From Roseicyclus marinus (lineage in GTDB: Bacteria; Pseudomonadota; Alphaproteobacteria; Rhodobacterales; Rhodobacteraceae), in the NCBI RefSeq assembly GCF_030163795.1, contig NZ_JASJOF010000007.1, positions 1-64,000 of the forward strand: a stretch of DNA of 64,000 nt. Reading direction: 5' to 3'. The position numbers and the translations under genes are program-made. Within the stretch, counting starts at the first letter, position 1, and each line of letters begins with the position of its first letter. Positions 28,906 to 36,990 of this stretch are shown one piece after another. The notes under the pieces were generated by a model. It saw nothing but the letters and a program-made list of their open reading frames with translations, was not told the origin of the DNA and searched no databases.

Positions 28906-29258
28906 GCGGATTACGGTCGTATCTCTCCGGCAAGGCGGCGGAAGACGGCGTTGCCGCCCGGTATGCGCAGGACGGCTACAGGGTGCTGTGCCGCCGCTGG
29001 CGGGGTCCGGTCGGAGAAATCGATCTTGTCCTGTCCCGCGGCGATGAGATCGTCTTCGTCGAGGTGAAATGCGGGCGCAGCTGGTCGGAGGCGGTGACGC
29101 GCCTGTCGCAGCGTCAGATCGGTCGCCTTCTGGCCAGTGCCGAGGCGGCGCTGGGGTTCTGTGCGCACGGATCCCTGACCGAGACGCGTTTCGATGTGGC
29201 CTTGGTCGACCGAAGCGGCCGCATCGATGTTTTGCCGAATGCGCTGATGGCGGCCTAA
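28902..29258 (+). CDS. yraN: YraN/UPF0102 family endonuclease-fold protein
   Basis: A 118-residue member of UPF0102, with the restriction-endonuclease-like core: DGYRVLCRRWRGPVGEIDLVLSRGDEIVFVEVKCGRSW, that is the E-I-D-L and E-V-K residues of the PD-(D/E)xK site. Function is not established, though Holliday-junction or DNA processing has been proposed for the fold. The ATG overlaps the rsmI stop (4 bases); the pair rsmI-yraN is widely conserved. Confidence 0.92.
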   Translation: MSGLRSYLSGKAAEDGVAARYAQDGYRVLCRRWRGPVGEIDLVLSRGDEIVFVEVKCGRSWSEAVTRLSQRQIGRLLASAEAALGFCAHGSLTETRFDVALVDRSGRIDVLPNALMAA

Positions 29259-29369
29259 GCGATCCGCGCGCCCGACGTGGTCTTGCGCCCGGCGCGGCAG
29301 CGCGCCAAACAGGGCACGGCGCGACCTCGCGCCGGAAAGCACAGGTCGCAACCGCGGGGAGCATGGGCC

Positions 29370-30302
29370 ATGAAGGTCGCCTTTCAGATGGACCCGATCG
29401 GGTCGGTCAACATCGACGCCGACAGCACCTTTCGCCTTGCCGAGGAGGCACAGGCGCGCGGATACGAGATGTGGGCCTATACCCCCGATCACCTGAGCTA
29501 CCGCGAAGGTCGGATCATGGCGCGCGCCCAAAGCCTGACCGTGCAGCGCGTGCGCGGCGATCATGCCCATCTCGGCCCGGTCGAGGATCTGGATCTGGGC
29601 GATGTCGACGTGGTCTGGCTGCGGCAAGATCCGCCCTTCGACATGGGCTACATCACCACCACACATCTTCTGGATCGTCTCAAGGGGCGGACTTTGGTGG
29701 TGAATGATCCGTTCTGGGTCCGGAATTGCCCCGAAAAACTTTTGGTGCTGGATTTTCCAGACCTCACGCCGCCTACCACCATTGCGCGCGATCTGTCGGT
29801 GCTGCGCGAGTTCAAGGATCGGCACGGCGACATCATCCTCAAGCCGCTTTACGGCAATGGTGGCGCGGGTGTGTTTCGGCTGACCGACAGCGACCGCAAC
29901 CTCAACTCCCTGCACGAATTGTTCACCGGTATGAACCGTGAGCCCCTGATCGCGCAGAAATTCCTGCCCGATGTCGCGGCAGGTGACAAACGCATCATCC
30001 TGGTCGACGGGGAGGCCGTGGGTGCGATCAACCGCGTTCCGGCGGCGGGCGAGACGCGGTCGAACCTGCATGTCGGCGGGCGCGCGGAAAAGATCGGATT
30101 GACCGAGCGTGAGCATGAAATCTGCGCCGCCATCGGCCCTCGCCTGCGCGAGATGGGGCAGGTTTTCGTCGGGATCGACGTGATCGGTGGCTATCTGACC
30201 GAGATCAACGTCACCTCGCCCACCGGCATCCAGGAGCTGGAGCGGTTCGACGGGATCAATGTCGCGGGCAAGATCTGGGACGCAATCGCGGCCAAGCTCT
30301 AA
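29370..30302 (+). CDS. gshB: Glutathione synthetase
   Basis: ATP-grasp ligase making glutathione from gamma-glutamylcysteine and glycine; 310 residues, standard for proteobacterial GshB. N-terminus [30 protein letters not shown] and [21 protein letters not shown] are family signatures; ATP-grasp lysine and glycine loop in [16 protein letters not shown] near 145-160; metal site [24 protein letters not shown] near the end. The ATG at 29370 is 111 bases after yraN; the longer frame upstream is not conserved. It converges with the ComM gene, overlapping by 4 bases. Confidence 0.97.
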   Translation: MKVAFQMDPIGSVNIDADSTFRLAEEAQARGYEMWAYTPDHLSYREGRIMARAQSLTVQRVRGDHAHLGPVEDLDLGDVDVVWLRQDPPFDMGYITTTHLLDRLKGRTLVVNDPFWVRNCPEKLLVLDFPDLTPPTTIARDLSVLREFKDRHGDIILKPLYGNGGAGVFRLTDSDRNLNSLHELFTGMNREPLIAQKFLPDVAAGDKRIILVDGEAVGAINRVPAAGETRSNLHVGGRAEKIGLTEREHEICAAIGPRLREMGQVFVGIDVIGGYLTEINVTSPTGIQELERFDGINVAGKIWDAIAAKL

Positions 30303-31849
30303 TCGCTGTTGGCGGTCCCCGAGCCGATCAGCCGATAGGCGAGCGCTTCGGCGATATGCGGCGTGGCGACCGTGGTATCGCCTTCCAGATCGGCGATGGT
30401 GCGGGCAAGCCGCAGCAGCCGGTGATAGCCCCGCGCGGTCAGGCGGAACCGTTCCGCCGCCTTGACAAGAAACGCTTTTCCCGCCGCGTCAGGCGTCGCG
30501 ATGGCCTCCAGAAGTGCGCCCTCGGCATCGGCATTGACCCGCGCGCTGGCGCCCAAGGCGGTGAAACGATCGGCCTGGATGCGGCGGGCCGCTGCCACGC
30601 GGGCGGCGATGACAGCGCTTTTTTCGCCCGTGGCGGGCAGGTCGAGATCGGCATAGGCGACGGGTGGCACCTCCAGCCGCAGGTCGAACCGGTCCATCAG
30701 GGGGCCGGAGATCCGGCCCATGTAATCCTCGCCACAGAGCGGCGCGCGGCCACAGGCCTGCGCGGCGTCGTACAGTTGTCCGCAGCGACAGGGATTGGCG
30801 GCGGCGATCAGAAGGAACCGGCAGGGATAGGTGACATGCGCGTTGGCCCGGGCGACCACGACATCGCCGGTCTCGATGGGTTGGCGCAGGGTTTCGAGGA
30901 CGGCGCGGGGGTATTCGGGGAATTCGTCGAGGAAGAGAACGCCGTTGTGCGCAAGGCTGATCTCGCCCGGTTTGGCACCGCGCCCGCCGCCGACGATGGC
31001 GGCCATGGAGGCCGTGTGATGGGGCGCGCGATAGGGGCGGGTGCGGGAAATGCCGCCTTCGTCCAAGAGGCCCGCAAGGGAATGAATCATAGATGTTTCA
31101 AGGGCTTCGGGGGCCGATAGTGGCGGCAGGAGGCCGGGAAGGCGCGCGGCCAGCATGGATTTTCCGGAGCCGGGACTGCCCACCATCAGGAGGTGGTGGC
31201 GGCCTGCGGCGGCGATCTCGAGAGCGCGTTTCGCGCGTTCCTGACCGCGCACTTCGGAGAGGCATTTGAGGTGTGGCGTGTCGATGACCTCGCCGGGGCG
31301 GGCTGGGTCGAGGGGGGCGCGGTCGGTCAGGTGGCCGATCAGGTCGGCGAGGGTCCGGGCGGCGAAGACAGGGGTTGCGCCGACCCAGGCGGCTTCGGCT
31401 CCGCAACCGGCGGGGCAATAGAGGACGCGGCCATCCTCACCCGCGGCAAGCGCCGTGGGCAACGCGCCGATGACCGCGACGAGGCTGCCGTCGAGGGACA
31501 ATTCGCCCAGCGCCATCGCGGCGTCTACACGGTCGCGGGGCACAATATCGAGGGCCGCTAGCAGTGCGAGCGCTATGGGTAGATCGAAATGCGATCCTTC
31601 CTTGGGCAGATCGGCGGGGGAGAGATTGACCGTGATCCGTTTGGAGGGCAGCGCGATGGCCATGGCGGAGAGCGCGGTCCGCACCCGTTCGCGGGCCTCG
31701 GACACGGCCTTGTCCGGCAGACCCACGACGGCGAAGGCCGGGATTCCGGGGGTTATGGCGCATTGCACCTCGACCCGGCGCGCCTCGAGCCCCTCGAAAG
31801 CGACGGTGTGGATGCGGGACAGGCTTTCGGGGCGCGCGGCGTCAAACAT
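30299..31849 (-). CDS. comM: YifB/ComM family Mg-chelatase-like AAA+ ATPase
   Basis: A 516-residue AAA+ protein of the Mg-chelatase-subunit-I type. ComM promotes branch migration in natural transformation in some species. The N-terminal Lon-protease-like domain has [45 protein letters not shown] (about 17-60), followed by Walker [22 protein letters not shown] near 222 and Walker [11 protein letters not shown] near 309; a zinc-like Cys cluster [23 protein letters not shown] near 355. The ATG at 31849 is the only start close to [10 protein letters not shown]. Its role in this organism is uncertain: many non-competent bacteria have it. Confidence 0.93.
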   Translation of the reverse strand: MFDAARPESLSRIHTVAFEGLEARRVEVQCAITPGIPAFAVVGLPDKAVSEARERVRTALSAMAIALPSKRITVNLSPADLPKEGSHFDLPIALALLAALDIVPRDRVDAAMALGELSLDGSLVAVIGALPTALAAGEDGRVLYCPAGCGAEAAWVGATPVFAARTLADLIGHLTDRAPLDPARPGEVIDTPHLKCLSEVRGQERAKRALEIAAAGRHHLLMVGSPGSGKSMLAARLPGLLPPLSAPEALETSMIHSLAGLLDEGGISRTRPYRAPHHTASMAAIVGGGRGAKPGEISLAHNGVLFLDEFPEYPRAVLETLRQPIETGDVVVARANAHVTYPCRFLLIAAANPCRCGQLYDAAQACGRAPLCGEDYMGRISGPLMDRFDLRLEVPPVAYADLDLPATGEKSAVIAARVAAARRIQADRFTALGASARVNADAEGALLEAIATPDAAGKAFLVKAAERFRLTARGYHRLLRLARTIADLEGDTTVATPHIAEALAYRLIGSGTANSD

Positions 31850-31869
31850 GGTTAATTGCTACGTCAGAG

Positions 31870-31955
31870 CCGTTAGCGAAACGTAAACGGGATCGGCCGA
31901 TCCGTTACCGAAAGCTGAAGAAACGGGGCCCAAGCTTTCCAAAAGCTGAACAAGC
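31870..31955. repeat. Degenerate 31-32 bp tandem repeats upstream of comM and rpoHII
   Basis: CCGTTAGCGAAA (31870-31881) recurs 32 bases later as CCGTTACCGAAA (31902-31913); 31 bases further the word CCGAAAGCTGAAGAAAC (31908-31924) recurs as CCAAAAGCTGAACAAGC (31939-31955), 14 of 17 identical. The spacing of about three helical turns suggests protein-binding sites rather than a coding sequence. This region, 31850-32277, holds no convincing gene. Confidence 0.5.
31890..31903. promoter_or_regulatory. 14-bp perfect palindrome in the comM-rpoHII intergenic region
   Basis: GGATCGGCCGATCC, a perfect palindrome without spacer, lies between the two CCGTTA repeats and 41 bases upstream of the comM start. 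It might be an operator or a short hairpin; nothing in the window tells which. Confidence 0.4.
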
Positions 31956-32194
31956 GCCTGCGCCGTCAAGGATGGCTTCACGCATTGGGGAAACGGGGCG
32001 GGCCGCACAGTGCAGCACCCGTGGGAGGCCAAGGTCGCGATGCGGATGTCGGGAGGATGTCGCACGCGACCGGAACGGCGCGGTTTGGGGCCGGATCACC
32101 TGATCGCGATTTCGTGATCTGGGGCTTTTGGCCTTCATGACAAGGGCGCGCGGGCGAAAATCCGCGATGTTTCGAAAAATTCCGCTCCTCGAAG

Positions 32195-32221
32195 TGAACC
32201 GAAGCGGTCCGGGCTGCGTAA
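32195..32221 (+). promoter_or_regulatory. ECF-sigma-like promoter candidate before rpoHII
   Basis: TGAACC at 32195-32200, 16 bases, then CGTAA at 32217-32221, 57 bases before the rpoHII ATG. This looks like the GAAC / CGT class recognised by group IV (ECF) sigma factors. In Rhodobacter, rpoHII is under RpoE/ChrR control, although from a TGATC-type -35, so the match is suggestive only. Confidence 0.35.
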
Positions 32222-32277
32222 CAGGGATGAAACGCGATCTGCCTGCGGCGTTTCTAAAACCAATCGGGGGGTGCGAC

Positions 32278-33159
32278 ATGGCACTTGATATGGGTGGAGA
32301 CCAGAGCCTCAGCCGCCGCGCGATGCGGGCGGAACTGCTCGATGCGGAAACGGAACTGAAGCTGGCCTATGCGTGGCGCGACGAGCGCGACGAAGAGGCG
32401 CTGCATCGCCTTGTGACCGCCTACATGCGGTTGGCGATTTCGATGGCGGCCAAGTTCAAGCGATATGGCGCGCCGATGAACGATCTGATCCAGGAAGCGG
32501 GTCTGGGCCTGATGAAGGCCGCGGACAAGTTCGACCCCGATCGCGGCGTGCGGTTTTCCACCTATGCGGTCTGGTGGATCAAGGCGTCGATCCAGGATTA
32601 CGTGATGCGCAACTGGTCGATGGTGCGCACCGGGTCCACGTCGAGCCAGAAATCGCTGTTCTTCAACATGCGCCGGGTTCAGGCGCGGCTGGAGCGCGAG
32701 GCGCTGGCTGCGGGTCAAAGCCTCGACAAGCACCAGATGCGCCAGATGATCGCGACCGAGGTGGGCGTGCCGCTCCATGATGTCGAGATGATGGAGGGGC
32801 GTCTGGCGGGGTCGGATTATTCGCTGAACGCCACGCAATCGGTCGATGACGAGGGCCGCGAATGGATCGACGCGCTGGAGGATACGAGCACCCAGGCCGC
32901 CGAGATCGTGGAAGAAGCGCATGACACCGAGCAGCTGCGTGATTGGCTGATCGTGGCGATGCAGGCGCTGAACGACCGGGAGCGGTTCATCGTGCGCGAG
33001 CGCAAGCTGCGCGAGGAGCCCCGCACGTTGGAAAGCCTGGGCGAAGAGCTGGGTCTGTCCAAGGAGCGGGTGCGTCAGCTGGAAGCTGCGGCTTTCGCCA
33101 AGATGCGCAAGACGCTGGAAGCGCAGTCGAAGGAGGTTCGGTCATTCTTCGTCGCCTGA
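32278..33159 (+). CDS. rpoH2: RNA polymerase sigma-32 factor, RpoHII type
   Basis: Alternative sigma factor of 293 residues. Region 2 is clear: LHRLVTAYMRLAISMAAKFKRYGAPMNDLIQEAGLGLMKAADKFDPDRGVRFSTYAVWWIKASIQDYVMRNWS (key parts: RLAISMA, DLIQEA, FSTYAVWWI), followed by the RpoH-box-like QKSLFFNMRRVQARLERE and region 4.2 with LESLGEELGLSKERVRQLEAAAFAKMRK. The start MALDMGGDQSLSRRAMRAELL resembles Rhodobacter RpoHII (photo-oxidative and heat stress) rather than RpoHI. A GGGGGG ribosome site precedes the ATG. It stands upstream of a small exported-peptide frame and a ChaN-like gene. Confidence 0.92.
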   Translation: MALDMGGDQSLSRRAMRAELLDAETELKLAYAWRDERDEEALHRLVTAYMRLAISMAAKFKRYGAPMNDLIQEAGLGLMKAADKFDPDRGVRFSTYAVWWIKASIQDYVMRNWSMVRTGSTSSQKSLFFNMRRVQARLEREALAAGQSLDKHQMRQMIATEVGVPLHDVEMMEGRLAGSDYSLNATQSVDDEGREWIDALEDTSTQAAEIVEEAHDTEQLRDWLIVAMQALNDRERFIVRERKLREEPRTLESLGEELGLSKERVRQLEAAAFAKMRKTLEAQSKEVRSFFVA

Positions 33160-33290
33160 TCCTTCACGCGCCGCTGGCCCTTCTGGTGGCGCTTTTCGCC
33201 TATTCTTTGGCGACAGCCGCGCCGCGGGCTGATCTGCCCGGGGTGGATGGCACGCCGTCGATGGCGGTGGCCTTCGTCGCGCTGCGCTGA
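33144..33290 (+). CDS. Possible small exported peptide with ATT start codon
   Basis: A 48-codon frame overlapping the rpoHII end by 16 bases and ending one base before the next gene's GTG. A perfect Shine-Dalgarno AAGGAGG (33130-33136) sits 7 bases before the ATT at 33144; no ATG, GTG or TTG exists at the right distance (CTG at 33156 is possible). The peptide reads basic N-terminus LRRLIL, hydrophobic HAPLALLVALFAYSLATAA, then a polar/hydrophobic tail PRADLPGVDG. That looks like a signal-anchored or secreted peptide. The tight fit between genes supports translation; the codon is the weak point, as ATT starts are very rare (infC is the known case). Confidence 0.4.
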   Translation: MLRRLILHAPLALLVALFAYSLATAAPRADLPGVDGTPSMAVAFVALR

Positions 33291-33291
33291 G

Positions 33292-34101
33292 GTGCGGCGG
33301 GGCCTGATGCTGGCCTGCGCGCTGAGCGCGCTGGCCTTTCCGGCGGCGGGTCAGTCCGACCTGTCCGCGATCGTCGCGGCGGCATCCGGCGCGGATGTCG
33401 TGATTTTGGGCGAAGTGCATGACAACCCCGGCCATCACGCACGGCAGGCGGATGTTCTGGACGGGATCGGCCCATCGGCCATCGTCTTCGAGATGGTGAG
33501 CGCCGAGGAGGCCCAGCGGATCACGCCCGATATCGCCGCAGAGGCGCAGGCTTTGGCGGATCTTCTGGATTGGGCCAATTCCGGCTGGCCGGATTTTTCC
33601 TATTACGCACCGCTCTTTGCCTACGGGGCGGAGGTGCCTGTATATGGCGCGCTGATCGGGCGGGAGGCGGCGCAAGGGGCCTTTGCCCAAGGTGCCGCCG
33701 CTGTTTTCGCAGGCGATGCGGCGCGGTTCGGGTTGACCGAGGCTCTGCCCGACGCGGAGCAGGCGGCGCGCGAGGCCGAGCAGATGGCGGCGCATTGCGA
33801 TGCGCTGCCCCCCGATATCCTGCCCGGTTTCGTGGAGGCGCAACGGCTGCGCGACGCCGCGCTGGCCGCGGCGGCGCTGGCGGCGCTGGACGCGCATGGT
33901 GGGCCGGTCGCCGTGATCACCGGCAATGGACATGCGCGCCGCGATTGGGGTGTGCCCGCGCTGATCGCGCGCGCCGCGCCCGAGGTGTCGGTGTTCAGCC
34001 TTGGCCAATTCGAGGCGGAACCGGAGGGCGATGTGCCCTTTGACCTTTGGGCGCTGTCGGGTCCGGTGGACCGGCCCGACCCCTGTGCCGCCTTTCGCTG
34101 A
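33292..34101 (+). CDS. ChaN-like haem-binding/Tiki-superfamily periplasmic protein
   Basis: A 269-residue protein with a signal peptide (RRGLMLACALSALAFPAAGQ). The mature part has the ChaN/Tiki-type pattern: DVVILGEVHDNPGHHARQADVLDGI near 37-60 (Glu and His of the metal/haem site), IVFEMVSAEEAQ, DFSYYAPLFAYG, and GPVAVITGNGHARRDWGVP near 205-222. ChaN of Campylobacter is a haem-binding lipoprotein. No lipobox is visible here. The GTG at 33292 starts the signal peptide with a normal n-region; an internal ATG at 33307 would shorten it. Upstream frames end one base before. Confidence 0.8.
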   Translation: MRRGLMLACALSALAFPAAGQSDLSAIVAAASGADVVILGEVHDNPGHHARQADVLDGIGPSAIVFEMVSAEEAQRITPDIAAEAQALADLLDWANSGWPDFSYYAPLFAYGAEVPVYGALIGREAAQGAFAQGAAAVFAGDAARFGLTEALPDAEQAAREAEQMAAHCDALPPDILPGFVEAQRLRDAALAAAALAALDAHGGPVAVITGNGHARRDWGVPALIARAAPEVSVFSLGQFEAEPEGDVPFDLWALSGPVDRPDPCAAFR

Positions 34102-34163
34102 AATGGATTGCCCTTGACCGGGCGGCCCCCTACCTTCGCCCCCCGTGGAATGAGGTGGCCATC

Positions 34164-35360
34164 ATGCTGGCGGGCAAGCGGATTCTCTTGATCATCGGCG
34201 GCGGTATCGCGGCCTACAAGGCGCTGGACCTGATCCGGCGGCTGAAGGATGCGGGCGCGTCAGTCGTGCCGGTCCTGACGCGGGCGGGCGAGGAATTCGT
34301 GACGCCGCTGTCGGTCTCGGCCTTGGCGGGGGAAAAGGTCTATCGCGACCTGTTCGACCTGACCGACGAGGCGGAGATGGGGCATATCCAGCTGTCGCGC
34401 GCCGCCGACCTGGTGGTTGTCGCGCCAGCGACCGCCGATCTGATGGGCAAGATGGCCCATGGTCTGGCGAATGATCTGGCCTCGACCCTGTTGATGGCGA
34501 CGGACAAGCGGGTGCTGATCGCGCCCGCGATGAACGTGCGGATGTGGGAGCATCCAGCCACGCGACGCAACCTTGGCCTGTTGCAGGGCGACGGGGTTCT
34601 GGTCGTAGGGCCGAACGAAGGCGCGATGGCGTGCGGCGAATTCGGGCCGGGGCGCATGGCCGAGGTGCCGGAGATCGTGGCGGCGGTGGAGGGGGCCTTG
34701 GGCGAGGGGCCGCTCAAGGGGCGGCATGTGCTGGTGACCTCGGGGCCGACGCATGAGCCGATCGACCCGGTGCGCTATATCGCCAACCGGTCGTCGGGGG
34801 CGCAGGGAACGGCGCTGGCCGCGGCCTTGCGCGATCTTGGGGCAGGGGTGACCTTTGTCACCGGGCCGGCGAGCGTGCCGCCGCCTGCGGGCGTTTCGGT
34901 GGTTCGGGTGGAGACGGCGCGCGAGATGGCGGCGGCGGTCGAGGCGGCGCTTCCGGCCGAGGCGGCCGTCTTTGCCGCGGCGGTGGCCGATTGGCGGGTG
35001 GCCAATGCGGCGGGGCAGAAGATGAAGAAGGACGGGACGGGCGCGCTGCCGTCGCTGGATTTCGCGGAAAACCCCGACATCCTTGCGAGTGTCGCGCGGA
35101 TGGGGGCAGGGCGGCCCCGGCTGGTCGTGGGCTTTGCCGCCGAGACCGAGAATGTGGAGGCCCATGCGACCGCGAAACGCGCGCGCAAGGGCTGTGACTG
35201 GATCGTGGCCAATGATGTCTCGCCCGGGACGGGGATCATGGGCGGGGCCGAGAATGCGGTGACGCTGATCACGGCGGAGGGCGCCGAGGCCTGGCCGCGC
35301 CTGGCGAAGGCCGAGGTGGCGCGGCGTCTGGCCGCGCGCATCGCGCAGGCCTTGGCCTGA
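34164..35360 (+). CDS. coaBC: Bifunctional phosphopantothenoylcysteine decarboxylase/phosphopantothenate-cysteine ligase
   Basis: Two consecutive steps of CoA synthesis in one 398-residue protein. The CoaC flavoprotein half has ILLIIGGGIAAYKALDLIRRL, the active His in EMGHIQLSRAADLVVVAPATADLMGKMAHGLANDL, PAMNVRMWEHPA and the catalytic Cys in AMACGEFGPGRM near 158. The CoaB ligase half begins at GRHVLVTSGPTHEPIDPVRYIANRSSG near 188 and carries AAVADWRVANAAGQKMKK. Start ATG at 34164 with GAGGTGG upstream. It precedes dut, another nucleotide-metabolism gene often paired with coaBC (dfp-dut). Confidence 0.97.
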   Translation: MLAGKRILLIIGGGIAAYKALDLIRRLKDAGASVVPVLTRAGEEFVTPLSVSALAGEKVYRDLFDLTDEAEMGHIQLSRAADLVVVAPATADLMGKMAHGLANDLASTLLMATDKRVLIAPAMNVRMWEHPATRRNLGLLQGDGVLVVGPNEGAMACGEFGPGRMAEVPEIVAAVEGALGEGPLKGRHVLVTSGPTHEPIDPVRYIANRSSGAQGTALAAALRDLGAGVTFVTGPASVPPPAGVSVVRVETAREMAAAVEAALPAEAAVFAAAVADWRVANAAGQKMKKDGTGALPSLDFAENPDILASVARMGAGRPRLVVGFAAETENVEAHATAKRARKGCDWIVANDVSPGTGIMGGAENAVTLITAEGAEAWPRLAKAEVARRLAARIAQALA

Positions 35361-35408
35361 GCGGCAAGCGGTGCATATCCGTATTTGCAGGAAGATGAAG
35401 GGGGCTTC

Positions 35409-35876
35409 GTGGCCGTTCTGATCGAGGTTTTGCGCGAGGATTGGGCCGATCCGGCCGTGCCCTTGCCCGATTACGCGACGGCGGGGGCGGCGGGGGCCGA
35501 TCTGCGCGCGAATTTGCGGGAGCAAGATCGGTTGGCGGGGCTGCTCTTGAAGCCCGGCGCGCGGATGCTGGTGCCGACGGGGCTGCGCGTGGCGATCCCC
35601 GAGGGGTTCGAGATGCAGATCCGGCCGCGGTCGGGGTTGGCGTTGAAGCACGGGGTGGGGTTGCCCAACAGCCCCGGAACGATCGACAGCGATTACCGCG
35701 GGCCGCTTGGGGTGATCTTGGTGAATTTCGGGAGTGAGGCCTATCGCGTGCTGCATGGCGCGCGGATCGCGCAGGCGGTGATCGCCCCAGTGTCGGTGGC
35801 GCGCTTCGAGGTGGTCACGCGATTGGGGATGACAGGACGCGGGGCGGGGGGCTTTGGCTCCACCGGGGTTAGCTGA
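35409..35876 (+). CDS. dut: dUTP diphosphatase
   Basis: Trimeric dUTPase hydrolysing dUTP to dUMP, 155 residues from the GTG at 35409. The five family motifs are visible: [22 protein letters not shown] (motif 2), [19 protein letters not shown] (motif 3), RIAQAVIAP (motif 4), and the C-terminal glycine-rich arm [10 protein letters not shown] (motif 5). An in-frame ATG at 35385 would add eight poorly conserved residues. The stop TGA overlaps the next gene's ATG (ATGA). Confidence 0.96.
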   Translation: MAVLIEVLREDWADPAVPLPDYATAGAAGADLRANLREQDRLAGLLLKPGARMLVPTGLRVAIPEGFEMQIRPRSGLALKHGVGLPNSPGTIDSDYRGPLGVILVNFGSEAYRVLHGARIAQAVIAPVSVARFEVVTRLGMTGRGAGGFGSTGVS

Positions 35877-36925
35877 TGCTGTTCGTTCTGGTTCTGGCGG
35901 GGTTGTTGTGGGGTCTGGGCCATCTGATGAAGGCCCCGGTGCAGGCGCGGCTTTACATGCTGGGCTTGTTGTACCTTGCGGTTCTGGCGGTGCAGATCGC
36001 GTTGCCGCCGGGCAATGCCTTGCGCGAGGCGGTGGGGGGATCGCTGGCGGAATGGCTGACGCTGGGGGCGCTGGGGGCGCTGGTCGTGGGCTACCGGGCG
36101 GTTCTGGCGCGCATCCGGGCGCGGGCGGAGGTGGTGGAGGCCGGGCGCGTCGCCCCGCCGGTGCAGCAGGGGCCGTTTTCCGGCGAGGAGCTGGAGCGCT
36201 ACGCCCGCCATATCACGCTGCGCGAGATCGGCGGGCCGGGGCAGAGGGCGCTCAAGGAGGCGTCGGTTCTGGTCGTGGGGGCGGGGGGATTGGGCTCGCC
36301 CGCGATCCTCTATCTCGCGGCGGCGGGCGTGGGGCGGATCGGGGTGATCGATGCCGACGAGGTCAGCCTGTCGAACCTGCAACGGCAGGTGATCCATACC
36401 GATGACCGGCAGGGAATGCCCAAGGTGTTTTCGGCGCAAAAGGCGGTGGCGGCGCTGAACCCCCATGTCGATCTGCGGCCCTACAACCGGATGCTCACCC
36501 CCGATATCGCCGCGACGCTGTTTGCCGATTATGACCTGATCCTTGACGGGACCGATGCCTTTGCCACGCGTGCCATGGTGAACGAGGCCGCGGTCGCGGC
36601 GGGGCGGCCGGTGATCGCGGGGGCAATCTCGGCCTGGGAAGGGCAGGTCACGATCTACGATCCGGCGGGCGGTGCGCCGTGCATGGCTTGCGTCTTTCCC
36701 AAGGCGCCGGCACCCGGCCTGTCGGCCACCTGCGCCGAGACCGGCGTGATCGGGGCGCTTCCGGGCGTCATCGGGTCGATGATGGCGCTTGAGGCGGTCA
36801 AGGAGATTACCGGCGCAGGCCAGACGCTGCGTGGGCGGATGATGATCCATGACGCGCTTCATGCCGAAACCCGCGAGATCGCGCTGAAACGGCGGGCCGA
36901 TTGCCCGGTGTGCGGCGGCTTGTAG
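35876..36925 (+). CDS. moeB: MoeB/ThiF/HesA-type E1-like adenylyltransferase with N-terminal membrane segments
   Basis: A 349-residue E1-like enzyme that adenylates the C-terminus of a small sulfur-carrier protein (MoaD or ThiS type). Residues 1-20, about 24-44 and 60-78 are hydrophobic, predicting a membrane-anchored N-terminus; the catalytic domain begins near 103. ATP site VLVVGAGGLGSPAILYLAAAGVGRIGVIDADEVSLSNLQRQVI near 132-174, zinc Cys pairs C269/C272 and C343/C346, and the candidate catalytic Cys286 in SATCAETGV are all present. No rhodanese domain. Overlaps dut by one base. Confidence 0.9.
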   Translation: MLFVLVLAGLLWGLGHLMKAPVQARLYMLGLLYLAVLAVQIALPPGNALREAVGGSLAEWLTLGALGALVVGYRAVLARIRARAEVVEAGRVAPPVQQGPFSGEELERYARHITLREIGGPGQRALKEASVLVVGAGGLGSPAILYLAAAGVGRIGVIDADEVSLSNLQRQVIHTDDRQGMPKVFSAQKAVAALNPHVDLRPYNRMLTPDIAATLFADYDLILDGTDAFATRAMVNEAAVAAGRPVIAGAISAWEGQVTIYDPAGGAPCMACVFPKAPAPGLSATCAETGVIGALPGVIGSMMALEAVKEITGAGQTLRGRMMIHDALHAETREIALKRRADCPVCGGL

Positions 36926-36990
36926 GGCCACGAGAGGATGCGGCGGGGCCTAGGATGGCCGATATCCGCCAGAGCCAAGGAGTGCTGTCG

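Noticed and set aside
31859-32065. 68-codon minus-strand frame in the comM-rpoHII gap
   Set aside because: No ribosome site, no hydrophobic or family-like pattern, overlaps the repeat and palindrome region; more likely non-coding.
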